In this document: positions 17,299 through 26,310 of the stretch, one piece after another | Layout of the letters: each line of letters opens with the position of its first letter | Position numbering within the stretch: the first letter of the stretch is position 1 | NCBI RefSeq assembly: GCF_030063475.1 | Contig: NZ_JASIRT010000001.1 | Location: 1 to 64,000 of the forward strand | Reading direction: 5' to 3' | From: Roseomonas sp. E05 | Lineage (GTDB): Bacteria > Pseudomonadota > Alphaproteobacteria > Acetobacterales > Acetobacteraceae | DNA: 64,000 nt | The notes under the pieces: model-generated | The model's input: the letters and a program-made list of their open reading frames with translations, nothing else | Database searches by the model: none | Told to the model about the DNA's origin: nothing | Program-made: the position numbers and the translations under genes

Positions 17299-17835
17299 TC
17301 AGGGCGAGGTGCGCGGCGCCGGGTTGGTCGGCGAGGCCGCGGAGGTCCCGCCCGTGCCGCTGCCCGACATGCCGCTGCCCGACGTGCCGCTGCCCGACGT
17401 GCCGCTGCCCGACATGCCGCTGCCGCCGGACATGCCGCCGCCGCCCGGGTTGCCGACGGCGGAGGACGGGGTCTGGCCCGGCGGCACCACCATGCCACCG
17501 CCCATGTAGACGTCCCCGCTGCCGGAGCGCGAGGAGGAGCGATTGCTCCGGCGGCTGCTCCGGTTGTTGTCCAGCGGGGTCTGAACCTCCGGGTCCTTCC
17601 AGAGCGGCCGGCCGAGATTCACATCGCCCGGCGAGGTCGTGGCGCCGGTCACGGCACCCGCGCCGCCACCGACCAGCGCACCCACCGCCGCGCCCGCGGG
17701 ACCGCCCAGCGCACCGATGCCGGCGCCGGTCGCCGCACCCGCGGCCGCGCCGCCCTGGACGCGCTCGCGCTCGTTGGTCCCACAGGCGGCCAGAGCCAGC
17801 GCCAGCGCAGCAGCACTCAAGATTCGCAGCTTCAT
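17299..17835 (-). CDS. glycine-zipper lipoprotein with short tandem repeats
   Basis: A 178-residue lipoprotein with signal MKLRILSAAALALALAAC. A Gly/Ala-rich stretch (GAAAGAATGAGIGALGGPAG...) resembles glycine-zipper outer-membrane proteins. A Ser/Arg segment (RSSRRSNRSSSRS) follows, and then Gly/Ser/Thr-rich repeats (GMSGS/GTSGS). The repeats come from four 15-bp DNA units at 17356-17415. The function is unknown. Confidence 0.75.
   Translation of the reverse strand: MKLRILSAAALALALAACGTNERERVQGGAAAGAATGAGIGALGGPAGAAVGALVGGGAGAVTGATTSPGDVNLGRPLWKDPEVQTPLDNNRSSRRSNRSSSRSGSGDVYMGGGMVVPPGQTPSSAVGNPGGGGMSGGSGMSGSGTSGSGTSGSGMSGSGTGGTSAASPTNPAPRTSP
17356..17415. repeat. four tandem 15-bp units in the lipoprotein gene
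   Basis: The units GCCGCTGCCCGACAT / GACGT run head to tail from 17356. The four copies differ only at one position, and a degenerate fifth follows. On the coding strand they give MSGSG/TSGSG. The whole-codon unit means copy-number change would keep the frame. Confidence 0.8.
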
Positions 17836-17924
17836 CGCGGTTCTCCCTGTGCGATGCGGGCTGAACGCATGAGGCACCGAAAGGTTGTGCTGCCGCTTTC
17901 GCCGAATTCGTTTTTCTTGCGGAC

Positions 17925-18362
17925 CTACCCCGCCGAGGCGACGTAGTCGCGCAACTGGCTCGCCTCCTGCTCCGCCTCCTCGATGCGGGCCTTCACCAGA
18001 TCGCCGATCGAGACCATGCCGGCGAGTTGGCCGCGCTCGTCCAGCACGGGCAGGTGGCGCACGCGGCGGTCGGTGATCATCGCCAGCGCATCGCAAACGC
18101 GGGTGGCCGGCGCGACGGTGTGCAGCACCCGGGTCATCAGCTGGCTCGCCTGCAGCGCGGCGGCCTCCTCTCCGCGGCTGGCGAGGGCGCGCACCAGGTC
18201 GCGCTCGCTGACGATGCCCAGCACCTGCCCGGCTTCGTCGCGCACCAGCACGGCGCCGATCCGGTGCTGCGCCAGGGTGCGGCAGATGGCCAGGGCACCG
18301 TCCTGCGGGCCGACCGAAATCACCTGCGTGCCCTTGTGGGCCAGGATCCGGGAAATGGTCAT
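17925..18362 (-). CDS. CBS-domain pair protein
   Basis: A 145-residue soluble protein made of two CBS domains (about 5-60 and 75-130). The pairs IGAVLVRDEAGQVLGIVSERDLVRAL and VRHLPVLDERGQLAGMVSIGDLV are visible. Such stand-alone pairs usually bind adenosine nucleotides and regulate a partner, which is not identifiable here. ATG 18362 has AAGGGAGCAG upstream, which sets the start. Confidence 0.9.
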   Translation of the reverse strand: MTISRILAHKGTQVISVGPQDGALAICRTLAQHRIGAVLVRDEAGQVLGIVSERDLVRALASRGEEAAALQASQLMTRVLHTVAPATRVCDALAMITDRRVRHLPVLDERGQLAGMVSIGDLVKARIEEAEQEASQLRDYVASAG

Positions 18363-18491
18363 GACGCTGCTCCCTTCTCGCGGTTGGCGCCGCTCAGGGA
18401 GCCGCACGCCCCGCCTTGCCGGAAGCGCGAACGATGCGGCGCAGGAACAAGCGAAGTCCAGGAAAATCCGAGCGAGGCCCGGCGGCGGCGC

Positions 18492-19217
18492 TCAGGCGGC
18501 CGCGGCGCCCAGCAGCCGCCTCGCCTCCGCCTCCGCACGGCGGATCGAGAGCACGAAGACCTGCCGGTCGGACTGCGCCAGGCCGTCGATATCGGCGCCG
18601 AGCAGGAAGGCCAGGGCACCGGCCGCGCCCGGTTGCGGCAGGGCGGCGGTCAGGCCCAGGAGCTGACCGTCCTCATCCACCACCGGTCCGCCGGAATAGC
18701 CCATCAGCGCCGGCATGCGCGCGGTGAAGCCGCGGCCGAAGCCCGGCATCTCGGCATCCGGCGCCTCGACATGCCCCTGCGCGATGGGGCTGCCGATGCT
18801 TGGCGCCCCGGCGGCCCAGACCAGCTCGCCGCGGCGGGGCGGAGCCTCGGCGCGCTCGGCGGGAGCGAGGAAGCCCGCCGCCACCCGCAGCACCGCCAGA
18901 TCCATCCGGCCGCTGCGCGCCACCAGGCTGGCCGCCGTCTCCGCCCCGTCCGCGCGGCGCAGCCGGATTGAGGGCGCCCCCGCCTCCAGCACATGCGCGC
19001 AGGTGAGCACGTGGTGGCCGTCGAAGCCGACCACGCCGCCGCGCGTCAGGCCGTTGCTCTGCAGGGTGGCGAAGCTCGCGGTGGTGATCTGCTCGACCGG
19101 CGTGCCCTGGGCCAGCCGGGCGACGGGCGCGGCGCAGCCGGAAAGCAGCGCGGGCAGGCCAAGCGTGCTCGCCACCATGCCCTGGAGGAAGCTGCGCCGT
19201 CCGTTGGCCGCCTGCAT
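18492..19217 (-). CDS. trypsin-like serine protease, Tat-type lipoprotein
   Basis: A 241-residue S1/HtrA-like protease without a PDZ domain. The triad is visible: TCAHVL (His), GRMDLAVLRV (Asp) and GYSGGPVVD (Ser). The N-terminus has RRSFLQGM followed by a hydrophobic run and LLSGC, suggesting a twin-arginine lipoprotein signal. ATG 19217 (GAGG 7 nt before) and ATG 19232 are both possible starts. A perfect palindrome lies upstream at 19270-19287. The substrate is unknown. Confidence 0.8.
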   Translation of the reverse strand: MQAANGRRSFLQGMVASTLGLPALLSGCAAPVARLAQGTPVEQITTASFATLQSNGLTRGGVVGFDGHHVLTCAHVLEAGAPSIRLRRADGAETAASLVARSGRMDLAVLRVAAGFLAPAERAEAPPRRGELVWAAGAPSIGSPIAQGHVEAPDAEMPGFGRGFTARMPALMGYSGGPVVDEDGQLLGLTAALPQPGAAGALAFLLGADIDGLAQSDRQVFVLSIRRAEAEARRLLGAAAA

Positions 19218-19269
19218 CCTGCTACCTCGCATCTGCGCCTCACGGAATAGAGAAGGGTCATCAACCTCC

Positions 19270-19287
19270 GGGTGAAGTTCTTCACCC
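19270..19287. promoter_or_regulatory. perfect palindrome upstream of the serine protease gene
   Basis: GGGTGAAGTTCTTCACCC is an exact inverted repeat with 8-bp arms around TT. It is 38-53 bp before the possible starts of the minus-strand protease gene. It could be a dimeric operator or a 5'-UTR hairpin. No cognate regulator is nearby. Confidence 0.4.
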
Positions 19288-19454
19288 AAGTTGCTCAAAA
19301 ACATGAATTCGGCCGCTTGTGAAGCCGGTCTGACGCAGACTGCGAGAAGAAGATGAGGAGAAGGTGAATCCATGCGCCGCAGCCATCGCCGCGGCGGCCC
19401 AGGGGGCTTGGAAAGCTGCCGGAAGAGGCCGCCGCCGGATCGCGGCGCGGCCTG

Positions 19455-20339
19455 TCAGGCCTCCGGCTCGGCCGGCGGATGGCTGCCGATCGGCTGGATC
19501 AGCGACTCGGCCTCGCGCTTCAGCCGGAGGTAGGAGCGGAAGGAGAAAGGCAGCATGGCGCAGTAGATCAGTCCGGCCGCCGCCAGCGCCGCCCAGGGCT
19601 CGCTCACCAGCAGCGCCGCGAAGGCGCCGACCGAGAGCAGCAGCGGCAGGATGTATTCCCGCCGCACCTTGAAGTTCTTGAAGGACCAAGTCGGCAGCGT
19701 GCTGACCAGCGCCAGCGCCACCAGGATCAGCAGGATGCCGACAAAGGCCGGGTAGCGCACCGCCGAGGCCAGCCCGAACCAGCCCCAGCCCTCGAAGGCC
19801 AGCGAGGCGAAGAGCGGGAACATCGCCAGCAGCGCCCCGGCCGGGGCCGGCACGCCGGTGAAGAAACTTTGGGCATAGGCGGGCTTGGGCGGCGGCCCCG
19901 GCAACGGCATCGGCCCGGCATCCAGCGCCGCGTTGAAGCGCGCCAGCCGCAGCGACATGCAGACGGCGAACATCACGCAGGGCACGAAGCCCAGACCGCG
20001 ATAGTCGTGCATGGTCCAGAGATAGAGGATCATGGCCGGCGCCACGCCGAAGGAGAGGAAGTCGGCCAGGCTGTCGAACTCGGCGCCGAAGCGGCTGGTG
20101 GCCTTCAGCAGCCGCGCCAGCCGCCCGTCCAGGCCGTCGATCGCGCCGGCGGTGATGATCAGCCCCGCCGCCACTTCCCAGCGCCCTTCCAGCGCGAACC
20201 GCATCGCCAGCAGCCCGGCGCAGAGGCCGAGCAGCGTGAGAATGTTGGGGATCAGCCGGTTGAAGGACTGACCCTGGAAACGCGGCCGCTGGCGGGCGGC
20301 GAAGCGGAAGCGGCGCGGGCGTGGCGGGGAAGCATTCAT
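19455..20339 (-). CDS. pssA: CDP-diacylglycerol--serine O-phosphatidyltransferase
   Basis: A 294-residue membrane enzyme of the CDP-alcohol phosphatidyltransferase family. The catalytic motif is seen as DGLDGRLARLLKATSRFGAEFDSLAD (D-G-x2-A-R-x8-G-x3-D-x3-D). Several membrane helices follow. It makes phosphatidylserine, which the upstream psd product converts to phosphatidylethanolamine. The ATG at 20339 overlaps the psd stop by one base (TGATG). An upstream TTG (20342) is less likely. Confidence 0.95.
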   Translation of the reverse strand: MNASPPRPRRFRFAARQRPRFQGQSFNRLIPNILTLLGLCAGLLAMRFALEGRWEVAAGLIITAGAIDGLDGRLARLLKATSRFGAEFDSLADFLSFGVAPAMILYLWTMHDYRGLGFVPCVMFAVCMSLRLARFNAALDAGPMPLPGPPPKPAYAQSFFTGVPAPAGALLAMFPLFASLAFEGWGWFGLASAVRYPAFVGILLILVALALVSTLPTWSFKNFKVRREYILPLLLSVGAFAALLVSEPWAALAAAGLIYCAMLPFSFRSYLRLKREAESLIQPIGSHPPAEPEA

Positions 20340-21058
20340 CAAAGCACGGAACCCGGCGCGACGTCCGCGGTTGCGGGCTTCGGCGCGGCGGGGGCGAGTT
20401 CGGCGATCACCGTCTCGCCGCCGACCATGAGCTGCCGCGCCCCCACCAGCGGGCGCACGCCCTCCGGCAGATAGAGGTCGGTGCGGCTGCCGAAGCGGAT
20501 CAGGCCGAAGCGCTCGCCGGCGCGCAGGCTGTCGCCTTCCCGCACGAAGCAGAGGATGCGGCGGGCCACCAGCCCGGCGATCTGCACCACCGCCACGTCC
20601 TGCCCGTTCGGCATCCGGATCGCCAGCGCGTTGCGCTCGTTGTCGTCGCTCGCCTTGTCCAGGTTGGCGCTGACGAACTTGCCGTGCCGGTAGGCGATGC
20701 GCGTCACCACGCCCTCGACCGGGCTGCGGTTGATGTGCACATCGTTCACGGAGAGGAAGATCGCCACCCGCCAGCGCGGCGCCGGGCCGAGGCCCAGCTC
20801 GGCCGGCGGCACCGCCGGCTCGACGCTGACCACCCGCCCGTCGGCCGGGGCGACGATCACCGGCCGGTCCGGCGTCACCCGCTCGGGGTCGCGGAAGAAG
20901 TAGAAGCAGAAGGCAGTGAAGGCGGCCGCCAGCCAGAACAGCCAGGAGCCCAGCAACAGGCCCCCGACCACGGCCACGACCGCGCCACCGATGATGAAGG
21001 GCCGGCCCGCCGGATGCGGCGGGGCGAGGACCATGCGAAGGCTTTGCAAGAGCGCCAT
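20339..21058 (-). CDS. psd: phosphatidylserine decarboxylase proenzyme, short form
   Basis: A 239-residue protein of the short Psd type. The N-terminal [21 protein letters not shown] and two membrane helices are typical. [14 protein letters not shown] comes next. The self-cleavage site is the Gly-Ser in [13 protein letters not shown], which yields the pyruvoyl-bearing alpha chain. The frame is open to 21169, but the family N-terminus matches 21058. It is coupled to pssA, so both phosphatidylethanolamine steps are adjacent. Confidence 0.94.
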   Translation of the reverse strand: MALLQSLRMVLAPPHPAGRPFIIGGAVVAVVGGLLLGSWLFWLAAAFTAFCFYFFRDPERVTPDRPVIVAPADGRVVSVEPAVPPAELGLGPAPRWRVAIFLSVNDVHINRSPVEGVVTRIAYRHGKFVSANLDKASDDNERNALAIRMPNGQDVAVVQIAGLVARRILCFVREGDSLRAGERFGLIRFGSRTDLYLPEGVRPLVGARQLMVGGETVIAELAPAAPKPATADVAPGSVL

Positions 21059-21198
21059 GACAGCAAGGTTATGGTCCGTCGCGCCCACGTAAACAACCCG
21101 CCTCCCGGAAGGGGCGGGCAGGCCCACCTTCCGTCCCCCCTTGCGGCGGAGGGCATGAATGCGCCTCAATCCCTGGCCACGGCGAAGGCGGAGGGACC

Positions 21199-21870
21199 AT
21201 GCAGCCGAGTGGAACAGTCCGCGTGAAGGTCTGGGACCCCTGGGTCCGGCTGGTGCACTGGGCGATTGTCGGGCTGATCGGCCTGTCCTGGTGGACGGCT
21301 GAGACCGGCCGCATGGACCTCCATCTCACCAGTGGCTACCTGGCGCTGACCCTGCTGCTGTTCCGGCTGCTCTGGGGCTTCATCGGCTCGGAGACGGCGC
21401 GGTTCCGCCACTTCCTGCGCTCGCCGCTGGCGGCGCTCGGCCATCTGCGATCCCTGTTCCGGCGCGCCCCGGACACCGAGCTGGGCCACAATGCCGCCGG
21501 CGGCTGGATGGTGCTGGCGCTGCTCGGTGCGCTGCTGCTGCAGGTGGGCACCGGCCTCTTTGCCGACGACCAGATCCTCACCCGCGGTCCGCTTGCCGGC
21601 TTCGTCTCCGGCGCGGCGAGCGACTGGGCGACCTTCATCCACATCCGCAACTTCAACGTGATCCTGGCCCTCGCCGCGCTGCACGTGCTGGCGGTGGCGG
21701 TCTATGCCCTGGCCAAGGGGCAGAACCTCGTGCTGCCGATGCTGACCGGCGTCAAGCGGGTGCCGGCCGCCCTCGCCCGCCATGCGCCGCGCCTCGGCTC
21801 GCCGGTGCTGGCGCTGGCGCTGCTGGCGGCGGCGGGCGCGGCGGCCTGGGGCCTGTCGCGGCTCGGCTGA
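21199..21870 (+). CDS. cytochrome b561-type di-heme membrane protein
   Basis: A 223-residue protein with four main helices, of the cytochrome b/b6 hydrogenase-subunit type (CybB-like). Candidate heme histidines are in [15 protein letters not shown], in ELGHNAAGG and in [16 protein letters not shown]. It probably passes electrons between the quinone pool and a periplasmic c-type cytochrome. A cytochrome c' like gene lies convergently, 47 bp away. Confidence 0.85.
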   Translation: MQPSGTVRVKVWDPWVRLVHWAIVGLIGLSWWTAETGRMDLHLTSGYLALTLLLFRLLWGFIGSETARFRHFLRSPLAALGHLRSLFRRAPDTELGHNAAGGWMVLALLGALLLQVGTGLFADDQILTRGPLAGFVSGAASDWATFIHIRNFNVILALAALHVLAVAVYALAKGQNLVLPMLTGVKRVPAALARHAPRLGSPVLALALLAAAGAAAWGLSRLG

Positions 21871-21917
21871 GGGCCGGTGGAGGGAGAAAGCCCCCCTTTC
21901 CCTGTCAGCGGGCTTTG

Positions 21918-22373
21918 TCAGCGGGCGCGGAACTCGCGATGGCAGGCGCCGCAGGTGCCGCCCGCCTCGCGGAAGGCGGTCGCGGTGGCGCCCGCATCGC
22001 CTGCCGTCGCGACCTGGTTCAACTTGGTGGCGGCAGCGACCATCCGCGTGGCGGCGGCCTCGAAGCCGGCCCGGTTCGACCAGACCTCGGGGCGGGCATG
22101 GGTATCCCCCTTGTCGCTGCCGGGCGGGAACAGTGCGGGGAAGCCCTGGAAGAAGGCCACCATGTCCTGGCTGCGCTCCGCCACGATGGAAAGCTCGCCC
22201 TTCGCCTCCAGCGTCTTCTTGATCGTCTCCAGGTTCCCGCTCATCCGCTTCAACCCCGCCTGCCGCTGGGCGATGACATCGCCCTGCGCCCGGGCGGAGC
22301 CGCTGGGGGCCAGGCCGGCGAGGCCAGTGGCGCCCAGCAGGACGAGGGCCAGGGAGACTTGCTTCATCCGCAT
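21918..22373 (-). CDS. class II cytochrome c (cytochrome c'-like)
   Basis: A 151-residue secreted four-helix cytochrome. The signal peptide ends near SARAQG. The heme motif CGACH is near the C-terminus (GGTCGACHREFRAR), the class II arrangement. ATG 22373 is chosen because CGGAG lies 7 nt before it. The family binds NO or carries electrons. Its convergent partner is the b-type cytochrome, an association common in proteobacteria. Confidence 0.9.
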   Translation of the reverse strand: MRMKQVSLALVLLGATGLAGLAPSGSARAQGDVIAQRQAGLKRMSGNLETIKKTLEAKGELSIVAERSQDMVAFFQGFPALFPPGSDKGDTHARPEVWSNRAGFEAAATRMVAAATKLNQVATAGDAGATATAFREAGGTCGACHREFRAR

Positions 22374-22530
22374 GCGCGACTCCGGATCACGTTCGAGGAC
22401 GCCCATCACACCACGCCCGGGGGAAGAGAAAAGCAGCTTTTCTGCGCGGGCGGTGCGAAGCCGCCCTTGCCGAGCCTCTCGGGCGGGGCTATACGCCGCG
22501 CCGTCCCTATGAGACGCCCGGCCGGAACGA

Positions 22531-22607
22531 CGGAGCGTAGCTCAGCCTGGTAGAGCACTGTGTTCGGGACGCAGGGGCCGGAGGTTCGAATCCTCTCGCT
22601 CCGACCA
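22531..22607 (+). tRNA. tRNA-Pro (anticodon CGG)
   Basis: A 77-nt cloverleaf. The acceptor stem CGGAGCG pairs with CGCTCCG. The D-arm contains AGCCTGGTA. The anticodon stem CTGTG/CGCAG encloses the loop TTCGGGA with CGG at positions 34-36. The T-arm is GGAGG-TTCGAAT-CCTCT. ACCA is encoded. The C-G first pair and A73 fit proline. It reads CCG, a frequent codon in this GC-rich genome. Confidence 0.95.
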
Positions 22608-22624
22608 AATGATCCGGCCGGGCC

Positions 22625-22673
22625 AAAGCCCCGCCACGCCTCCCCTTCCCAGGGAGCGCGCGGCGGGGTTTTT
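22625..22673 (+). terminator. terminator after tRNA-Pro
   Basis: AAAGCCCCGCC (22625-22635) pairs with GGCGGGGTTTT (22662-22672) across a partly structured 26-nt loop, and the T-run continues. It lies 17 nt past the tRNA 3' end. Confidence 0.7.
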
Positions 22674-22776
22674 CATGGCGGCAGGGCGGAAGCCGATCGC
22701 CGCCGAGCACATGTATTGCTTGGGCAACATCCGCCACCGGAGGCACCCCGCCGCCGGCTGGAGGGAACCCAAGCCC

Positions 22777-23526
22777 ATGAAGCCAAGCCTGGCTTTCGCT
22801 TTTGCTTTACCCTTGAGCATTCCGGCGCTGGCCCTGCCCGCGGCGGCGCAGACCACGATCGACAGCGCCGGTCTGACCATCGCCGCCACCCCCGCCGTGG
22901 CCTCGGACTACCTGTTTCGCGGCATCTCGCAGACCCGCAACCGGCCGGCGATCCAGCTCACGCTCGATGCGCAGCACGAATCCGGCTTCTATGCCGGCGC
23001 CTTCGCCAGCAACGTCACCTTCCCCGGCAGCAACGCCCGCCAGGAGTTGGACCTGCTGGCCGGCTACCGCCTCGCCATCGGCAATTTCGGCCTCGACCTC
23101 GGTGGCGTCTGGTACACCTATCCCGGCTACGACAAGCCGGATGGCAGCTATGCGTACAACTATGCCGAGGCCGTCGCGAAGGGCAGCTACACGCTGGACC
23201 CGGTGAAGTTCGTCGGCACCGCCGCCTGGTCGCCGGACTTCTACTTCGAGTCCGGCAGCGCCGTTTACCTGGAGGGCGGCGCGGACGTCACCCTGCCGCT
23301 GGGCTTCACCCTCTCCGGCCGCTACGGCCACCAGTGGATCGACCGCAACCCGCGCTACGGCGCGCCGGACTATGCCAACTGGTCGGTCGCCGTCTCGCGC
23401 GAGGTGCTGGCAGGCGTTCTCCTGAGCGTCGGCTACTACGACACCGACCTCTCGAAGAACGACTGCTTCGCGGGCACCAAGTACTGCGATGCCCGTGCCC
23501 TGGTGATGCTGAGCCGCCCCTTCTGA
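22777..23526 (+). CDS. TorF family putative outer-membrane porin
   Basis: A 249-residue beta-barrel protein. The signal peptide is [24 protein letters not shown]. The mature start [17 protein letters not shown] is the hallmark of the TorF / Gcw_chp family. Alternating aromatic strands follow, ending in LVMLSRPF with a C-terminal Phe as expected for outer-membrane insertion. The substrate is unknown. GGAGGG lies upstream. It follows tRNA-Pro, but a terminator separates them. Confidence 0.88.
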   Translation: MKPSLAFAFALPLSIPALALPAAAQTTIDSAGLTIAATPAVASDYLFRGISQTRNRPAIQLTLDAQHESGFYAGAFASNVTFPGSNARQELDLLAGYRLAIGNFGLDLGGVWYTYPGYDKPDGSYAYNYAEAVAKGSYTLDPVKFVGTAAWSPDFYFESGSAVYLEGGADVTLPLGFTLSGRYGHQWIDRNPRYGAPDYANWSVAVSREVLAGVLLSVGYYDTDLSKNDCFAGTKYCDARALVMLSRPF

Positions 23527-23558
23527 TGCCTCCGGCCCCGGCGCGGCCGGGGCCGCCC

Positions 23559-23753
23559 TCAGCGCGGCCGCCGCGCCGCCCAGAACATCAGGCTGCGGAC
23601 GGGGAACACCCAGGCGAAGCCCGCCGCCACGTAGAACGGCACCTGCAGCGCCCAGTGCCACTGCTGCACGTGGTCACCGGCCCAGAGCACCATGCCCAGA
23701 TAGGTCAGCAGCCCGGCGAAGCCGGCAAGGCAGGCAATGAGGATGCGCGACAT
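23559..23753 (-). CDS. DUF2842 small membrane protein
   Basis: A 64-residue protein with two membrane helices: [21 protein letters not shown], and then [19 protein letters not shown]. This fits the alphaproteobacterial DUF2842 family of unknown function. It is divergent from apt and converges on the porin gene. Confidence 0.75.
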   Translation of the reverse strand: MSRILIACLAGFAGLLTYLGMVLWAGDHVQQWHWALQVPFYVAAGFAWVFPVRSLMFWAARRPR

Positions 23754-23897
23754 GGCTCCCTCTTGGCAGGGCGGCCCGGCTTCGCCAAGTGCAGAACCAC
23801 CCGTGTTTGCAGCAGGGCGCCGGGGGGCCTAGTCTTCGGCCCCGACCTCCGGGGCTCCGCCCCTTCCCGCCCCTTTCTGCGTGCCCGAAAGATCCAG

Positions 23898-24455
23898 ATG
23901 CCCGAGCCCGGCCTGACCACCGCCCGCCATGATGCCGCCTTCGACCTGAAGGCGCACATCCGCAGCGTGCCGGATTTCCCGAAGCCCGGAATCCTCTTCT
24001 ACGACATCTCGACGCTGTTGCGGGATGGCCCGGCCTGGAAGGCGGCGATGGCGCAGCTCGCCACGGTGGTGCGGCCGCACCGCCCGAAGCTGCTGGCGGG
24101 CATCGAGAGCCGCGGCTTCCTGCTGGCGGCCCCGCTGGCGCTGGAGCTCGGCCTCGGCTTCATCATGCTGCGCAAGGCGCGCAAGCTGCCGGGCCCGACC
24201 ATCGGCCATGACTACGCGCTGGAATACGGCACCGACCGCATCGAGATGCAGGCCGATGCCGTGGCGCCGGGCGACCGCGTCGTGATCCTGGACGACCTGC
24301 TGGCCACCGGCGGCACCATGGCCGCCGGCGTGCAGCTCCTCCGCAATGCGGGGGCGGAGGTGCCGCTGGCCGCGGCGATGATCGAGCTGGCCTTCCTGAA
24401 GGGCCGCGAGCGGCTGGACGTGCCGGTGGAAACCCTCGTCTCCTACGACTCCTGA
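23898..24455 (+). CDS. apt: adenine phosphoribosyltransferase
   Basis: A 185-residue purine-salvage enzyme making AMP from adenine and PRPP. The PRPP loop [14 protein letters not shown] is clear. [19 protein letters not shown] at the N-terminus and the [14 protein letters not shown] segment are typical of Apt. The frame extends far upstream, but the Apt N-terminus fixes the start at 23898. The following binding-protein gene begins 2-60 bp after its stop. Confidence 0.95.
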   Translation: MPEPGLTTARHDAAFDLKAHIRSVPDFPKPGILFYDISTLLRDGPAWKAAMAQLATVVRPHRPKLLAGIESRGFLLAAPLALELGLGFIMLRKARKLPGPTIGHDYALEYGTDRIEMQADAVAPGDRVVILDDLLATGGTMAAGVQLLRNAGAEVPLAAAMIELAFLKGRERLDVPVETLVSYDS

Positions 24456-24514
24456 CCATGGCGCGCCGCGGCTCCCGCCTCCATGCCGCCGCCCGGACGA
24501 GAGCGTCCGGCGGC

Positions 24515-25519
24515 ATGAGCAGGCCCGGGCGCCGCGAATGCCTGGGCCTCGGCGCCCTCGCCCTGCTGGCGGGGGCCTGCGCACGGCCTGCCCTCTCCCA
24601 GCCACAGCCTGCCGCCCTGGTGCCGGACAGCACGACCCTGCTGCTGCCCGGGCCGGAAGGCGGCGCTGCCGCGCAATGGGCGCAGGACGTGGCCGCCCGG
24701 CTGGCGCGCGGCCTGCCGCATGCGGTGGCCCTGCACAGCCTCGTGCTCGGCGGCTCGGATGGCGTGACGGCCGCCAACCGCTTCGCCACCACGGAAGCGG
24801 GCGACGGGCGGCTGCTGCTGGCGATGCCCGGCCTTGCCGCGCAGGCCCGGCTGATCGGCGAGAGCCGCGCCCAGTTCGACCCGGAGGGATGGCTGCCGAT
24901 CTGCGTCTCCTGGCAGCCGGCGGTGCTGGCGGGGCGGGGCCGCGACCCGCTCTCCGGCAACCGTCCTCTGCGCCTGGCCCTGCCCACGCCGGGCGCACCG
25001 GAGACGGCGGCGCTGCTGGCACTGGACCTGCTGGGCCACCCGGCGGTGCCGCTCTTCAATCTCACCGGCCGGGCGGCCGAAGCCGCGCTGGCCGCGGGCG
25101 AGGTGGACGCGATGGTGATCGCCGCGCCCGCGGCTGCCCGCCGGGCGGCGGAACTCGGCCTGACGCCCTGGCTGGAGCTGGAGGTGCCGGGCCGCCGCGA
25201 CTATCCGGACCTGCCCTCCACCGCCAGGGCCGCCACCCATCCACTGCCATTGGCGGCGGCGGAGGCGGGCTTCGCGGCGCTGCGGCTGCGCACCGCCCTG
25301 ATGCTGCCGCGCCTGACCTCGGCCGATGTGGTGGCCGCCTGGCGCCGCGCGGCGCTGCGCTGGCAGGAGGAGGAAGCGCATCAGCCGGCCGAGGGCGCGA
25401 CGCTGGCACTGGTTGGCGCCGAGGCGCGCGCCATGGTGGCGGCGCTCACCCCCGCCCCGACCGCGGTGCTGGCCTATCGCGAATGGCTGCTCCGCCGGCT
25501 CGGCTTCCAGGCCGCCTGA
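24515..25519 (+). CDS. divergent periplasmic binding protein, Bug/TctC-like lipoprotein
   Basis: A 334-residue protein. The N-terminus MSRPGRRECLGLGALALLAGAC has a twin-arginine-like pair and a lipobox. The body resembles tripartite tricarboxylate receptors weakly (TTLLLPGPEGGAAAQWAQDVAARL in place of VPF.AGG..D; GRPGVPL-like segments). An ATG at 24458, 2 bp after apt, is an alternative start. No permease is nearby. The ligand is unknown, and the family call is moderate. Confidence 0.55.
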   Translation: MSRPGRRECLGLGALALLAGACARPALSQPQPAALVPDSTTLLLPGPEGGAAAQWAQDVAARLARGLPHAVALHSLVLGGSDGVTAANRFATTEAGDGRLLLAMPGLAAQARLIGESRAQFDPEGWLPICVSWQPAVLAGRGRDPLSGNRPLRLALPTPGAPETAALLALDLLGHPAVPLFNLTGRAAEAALAAGEVDAMVIAAPAAARRAAELGLTPWLELEVPGRRDYPDLPSTARAATHPLPLAAAEAGFAALRLRTALMLPRLTSADVVAAWRRAALRWQEEEAHQPAEGATLALVGAEARAMVAALTPAPTAVLAYREWLLRRLGFQAA

Positions 25520-25537
25520 GCCTTCCGGCTGCGCTTC

Positions 25538-25885
25538 TCAATGGCAGGTGGCGAGCCCGGCCATGACCTGTTCGTTGATGTCGGCCAGGAAGCCGTAGTC
25601 AGGGGCCGGCCGGGCAACCTCGCGCATCACCGCCTGGCCGAGGGTCTCAAGGCCCTGCCGCAGCGCCGGAGGCAGTGTGCAGCCAGGAGCATGAAGCGCC
25701 AGCAGCACAGCCTCCCACAGGCGCCGGGTGGCCTCGGCCGCTGCCCGGCCCCTGGTGGGGTCTCCGCCCTCCCGCGCCTGCCGCAGCAGCAGGACCACCT
25801 GACGGAACAGCATGGCCTCCTCCATCCGCTGCCCGACCGCGCTGGGCGGGCAGGGAGGCGGGCGGCACGCGGCCGCCGGGGTCAC
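25538..25885 (-). CDS. flaF: flagellar biosynthesis regulator FlaF
   Basis: A 115-residue helical protein starting at GTG 25885, which overlaps the flbT stop in GTGA. The C-terminal DYGFLADINEQVMAGL matches the FlaF signature (LxDINRxIMxGL), and ATRRLWEAVLLAL matches the central helix. In Caulobacter, FlaF promotes flagellin translation/secretion against the repressor FlbT. No flagellin or hook genes are in the window. Confidence 0.82.
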   Translation of the reverse strand: MTPAAACRPPPCPPSAVGQRMEEAMLFRQVVLLLRQAREGGDPTRGRAAAEATRRLWEAVLLALHAPGCTLPPALRQGLETLGQAVMREVARPAPDYGFLADINEQVMAGLATCH

Positions 25886-26310
25886 AGCGCCGGCTCCCCC
25901 GTGGCGGGCACATCGCCGGGGCCCCGCAGCACCGCGTCCTCGTGCTGGATCAGGCGACGGATCATCCGCAGCGCCTGATAGCATTCGTCCTGCTCGGCGG
26001 CAGCGATGGCGCTGTCCAGCAGCTCCCGTGCCTGGTCCGAGGTGGTGGCGGCGCGGAACTCGGCGGCAAGATCGCGCGCCAGCTCGAGGCCCAGCGCGCG
26101 CTCCTCCTCATTGCCGATATAGGCGGTCTGGACGGCGAAGTAGATGCGCCGCGCCGGCGTGGTCGCGGCCTCGGGCGTCATGATCTGCTTGCCGAACAGG
26201 AAGCGCGCCCGGCTTGTCAGCTCGACCCGGGCGCGATTGCGGAAGCGGAGAGGCGCTCCATTGACGACCAGCAGGTCACCTTGGCGCAGTTCGAGCACAA
26301 GCGTCGACAT
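25882..26310 (-). CDS. flbT: flagellar biosynthesis repressor FlbT
   Basis: A 142-residue protein. STLVLELRQGDLLVVNGAPLRFRNRARVELTSRARFLFGKQIM is the FlbT fold start, and ARRIYFAVQTAYIG is its central part. FlbT represses flagellin synthesis by destabilising its mRNA in Caulobacter. It overlaps flaF by 4 bp. The frame is open to 26664, but the family N-terminus begins at 26310. Together with the chemoreceptor at 1.4-3.1 kb it implies motility. Confidence 0.85.
   Translation of the reverse strand: MSTLVLELRQGDLLVVNGAPLRFRNRARVELTSRARFLFGKQIMTPEAATTPARRIYFAVQTAYIGNEEERALGLELARDLAAEFRAATTSDQARELLDSAIAAAEQDECYQALRMIRRLIQHEDAVLRGPGDVPATGEPAL

Noticed and set aside
17356-17415. Possible CRISPR-like array
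   Set aside because: The 15-bp units are direct tandem codon repeats without spacers, inside a lipoprotein gene.
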